NCBI GenBank assembly: GCA_016521575.1
Contig: JAEKDP010000001.1
Location: 663,894 to 727,893, forward strand
Direction of reading: 5' to 3'
Source of the DNA: Rhodobacteraceae bacterium F11138
Lineage (GTDB): Bacteria > Pseudomonadota > Alphaproteobacteria > Rhodobacterales > Rhodobacteraceae
DNA length: 64,000 nucleotides
Under the pieces are notes generated by a model. It was not told where the DNA came from. It made no database searches and worked only from the letters and a program-made list of their open reading frames with translations. A program made the position numbers and the translations under genes. How positions within the stretch are numbered: the stretch's first letter is position 1; each line of letters opens with the position of its first letter. Below are positions 63,291 through 64,000 of the stretch, one piece after another.

Positions 63291-64000
63291 GTGCCTTCAT
63301 TCTCGAGCACACTTGAACAAGCCATTCACGCCGCTCTCGCGCTGGCCAATGAACGGCGTCACGAATTTGCAACGCTGGAACATCTATTGCTGGCGTTGCT
63401 GGACGAACCGGACGCAACCCGCGTCATGAAGGCCTGTAGCGTCGATCTGGGCGAATTGCGCAATACCCTGGTCGAATTCGTCGACGAGGACCTGTCGAAT
63501 CTGGTGACGGATATCGACGGATCCGAAGCCGTGCCCACAGCCGCATTCCAGCGTGTCATCCAGCGCGCGGCGATTCACGTGCAGTCCTCGGGCCGCACCG
63601 AGGTGACCGGGGCCAACGTTCTGGTCGCGATCTTCGCCGAACGCGAAAGCAATGCGGCCTATTTCCTGCAGGAACAGGAAATGACCCGCTATGACGCGGT
63701 GAACTTCATCGCGCATGGCGTCGCCAAGGACCCGGCGTTCGGTGAAGCCCGCCCTGTGACCGGGGCGCCTGAACAGGAAGAAGAAGTTCAGGGTGTGACC
63801 GAAGGCGACAAGAAGGAAAGCGCGCTGGCCAAGTACTGCGTGGACCTGAACGCCAAGTCCCGCGAAGGTGATATCGATCCGCTGATCGGCCGCAATGAAG
63901 AGGTCGAGCGCTGCATTCAGGTCCTGTGCCGGCGGCGCAAGAACAACCCGCTGCTGGTGGGCGATCCCGGTGTCGGCAAGACTGCCATCGCCGAAGGGCT
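63291..64000 (+). CDS. clpA: ATP-dependent Clp protease ATP-binding subunit ClpA (partial, 5' end)
   Basis: The first 236 codons of ClpA, running off the window. GTG at 63291 with AAGGAG seven bases upstream begins the Clp N-domain ([20 protein letters not shown], then [20 protein letters not shown]). The N-domain repeats end about residue 145, a linker [20 protein letters not shown] follows, and the first AAA+ domain begins with [20 protein letters not shown], ending at Walker [10 protein letters not shown] at the window edge. ClpA unfolds substrates for ClpP. Confidence 0.95.
   Translation, partial: MPSFSSTLEQAIHAALALANERRHEFATLEHLLLALLDEPDATRVMKACSVDLGELRNTLVEFVDEDLSNLVTDIDGSEAVPTAAFQRVIQRAAIHVQSSGRTEVTGANVLVAIFAERESNAAYFLQEQEMTRYDAVNFIAHGVAKDPAFGEARPVTGAPEQEEEVQGVTEGDKKESALAKYCVDLNAKSREGDIDPLIGRNEEVERCIQVLCRRRKNNPLLVGDPGVGKTAIAEG

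Overview
The window looks like the chromosome of a marine alphaproteobacterium of the Roseobacter/Rhodobacterales group. The DNA is GC-rich. The signs are a malyl-CoA lyase of the ethylmalonyl-CoA pathway type, two VPLPA-CTERM surface proteins, a COQ9-type gene divergent from rpsU, an atpHAGDC operon, a DUF1244 protein, glycolate oxidase glcDEF, and a DgcN/DgcA D-glutamate pathway. I cannot name the genus from sequence alone.

Region 1 (1-1039): a possible tail of an upstream gene, a strong terminator, and a secreted DUF302 protein.

Region 2 (1040-9722): an 8.6-kb integrated element in the 3' end of tRNA-Pro(CGG). A 50-bp perfect direct repeat flanks it: 1040-1089 is the displaced tRNA end and 9646-9695 lies inside the intact tRNA. 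It carries a tyrosine integrase and an overlapping HTH/excisionase-like gene. A regulatory zone follows, with two ribbon-helix-helix proteins divergent across a 32-bp dyad and a PemK/MazF-like toxin. The structural genes are a decayed tail tape-measure gene and an intact ClpP-protease/major-capsid fusion. Next to the tRNA is a replication-initiator-like gene holding four 17-bp iterons. Terminase, portal and most tail genes are missing, so it is best read as a strongly reduced prophage whose integration, control, replication and capsid genes still look intact.

Region 3 (9723-20700): leucine biosynthesis (leuB, leuD, leuC) interleaved with a LysR regulator and divergent epimerase, a secreted endonuclease-like protein, a VPLPA-CTERM protein with a CtrA-type box upstream, and an HdeD-like membrane protein. 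Then come an MscS channel, rsfS (with a short upstream ORF) and rlmH.

Region 4 (20701-37700): glcDEF behind a palindromic operator, two tandem secreted trypsin-like proteases, an hsp20 gene with a good RpoH promoter, and a succinate-semialdehyde dehydrogenase. A creatinase follows, then an oligopeptide-type ABC transporter operon with a cupin protein, glycerol kinase and tRNA-Thr(CGT).

Region 5 (37701-50300): rpsU/coq9, a second VPLPA-CTERM protein, rpmI-rplT, pyruvate kinase, N-formylglutamate amidohydrolase and DUF1244. Then come an alpha/beta hydrolase, a D-amino-acid cluster (aminotransferase, DgcA, DgcN), malyl-CoA lyase and PRPP synthetase.

Region 6 (50301-64000): threonine aldolase, a YcgN protein and ribF in overlapping order, a MaoC hydratase, a HAD hydrolase, glpD, ATP synthase F1 (atpHAGDC), a methyltransferase, gloB, and the start of clpA, which runs off the window.

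Most of the window is ordinary core genome. The unusual parts are the tRNA-Pro element (its iterons, dyad and capsid fusion), the rsfS leader ORF, the CtrA and RpoH sites, and the paired proteases with a shared C-terminal tag.
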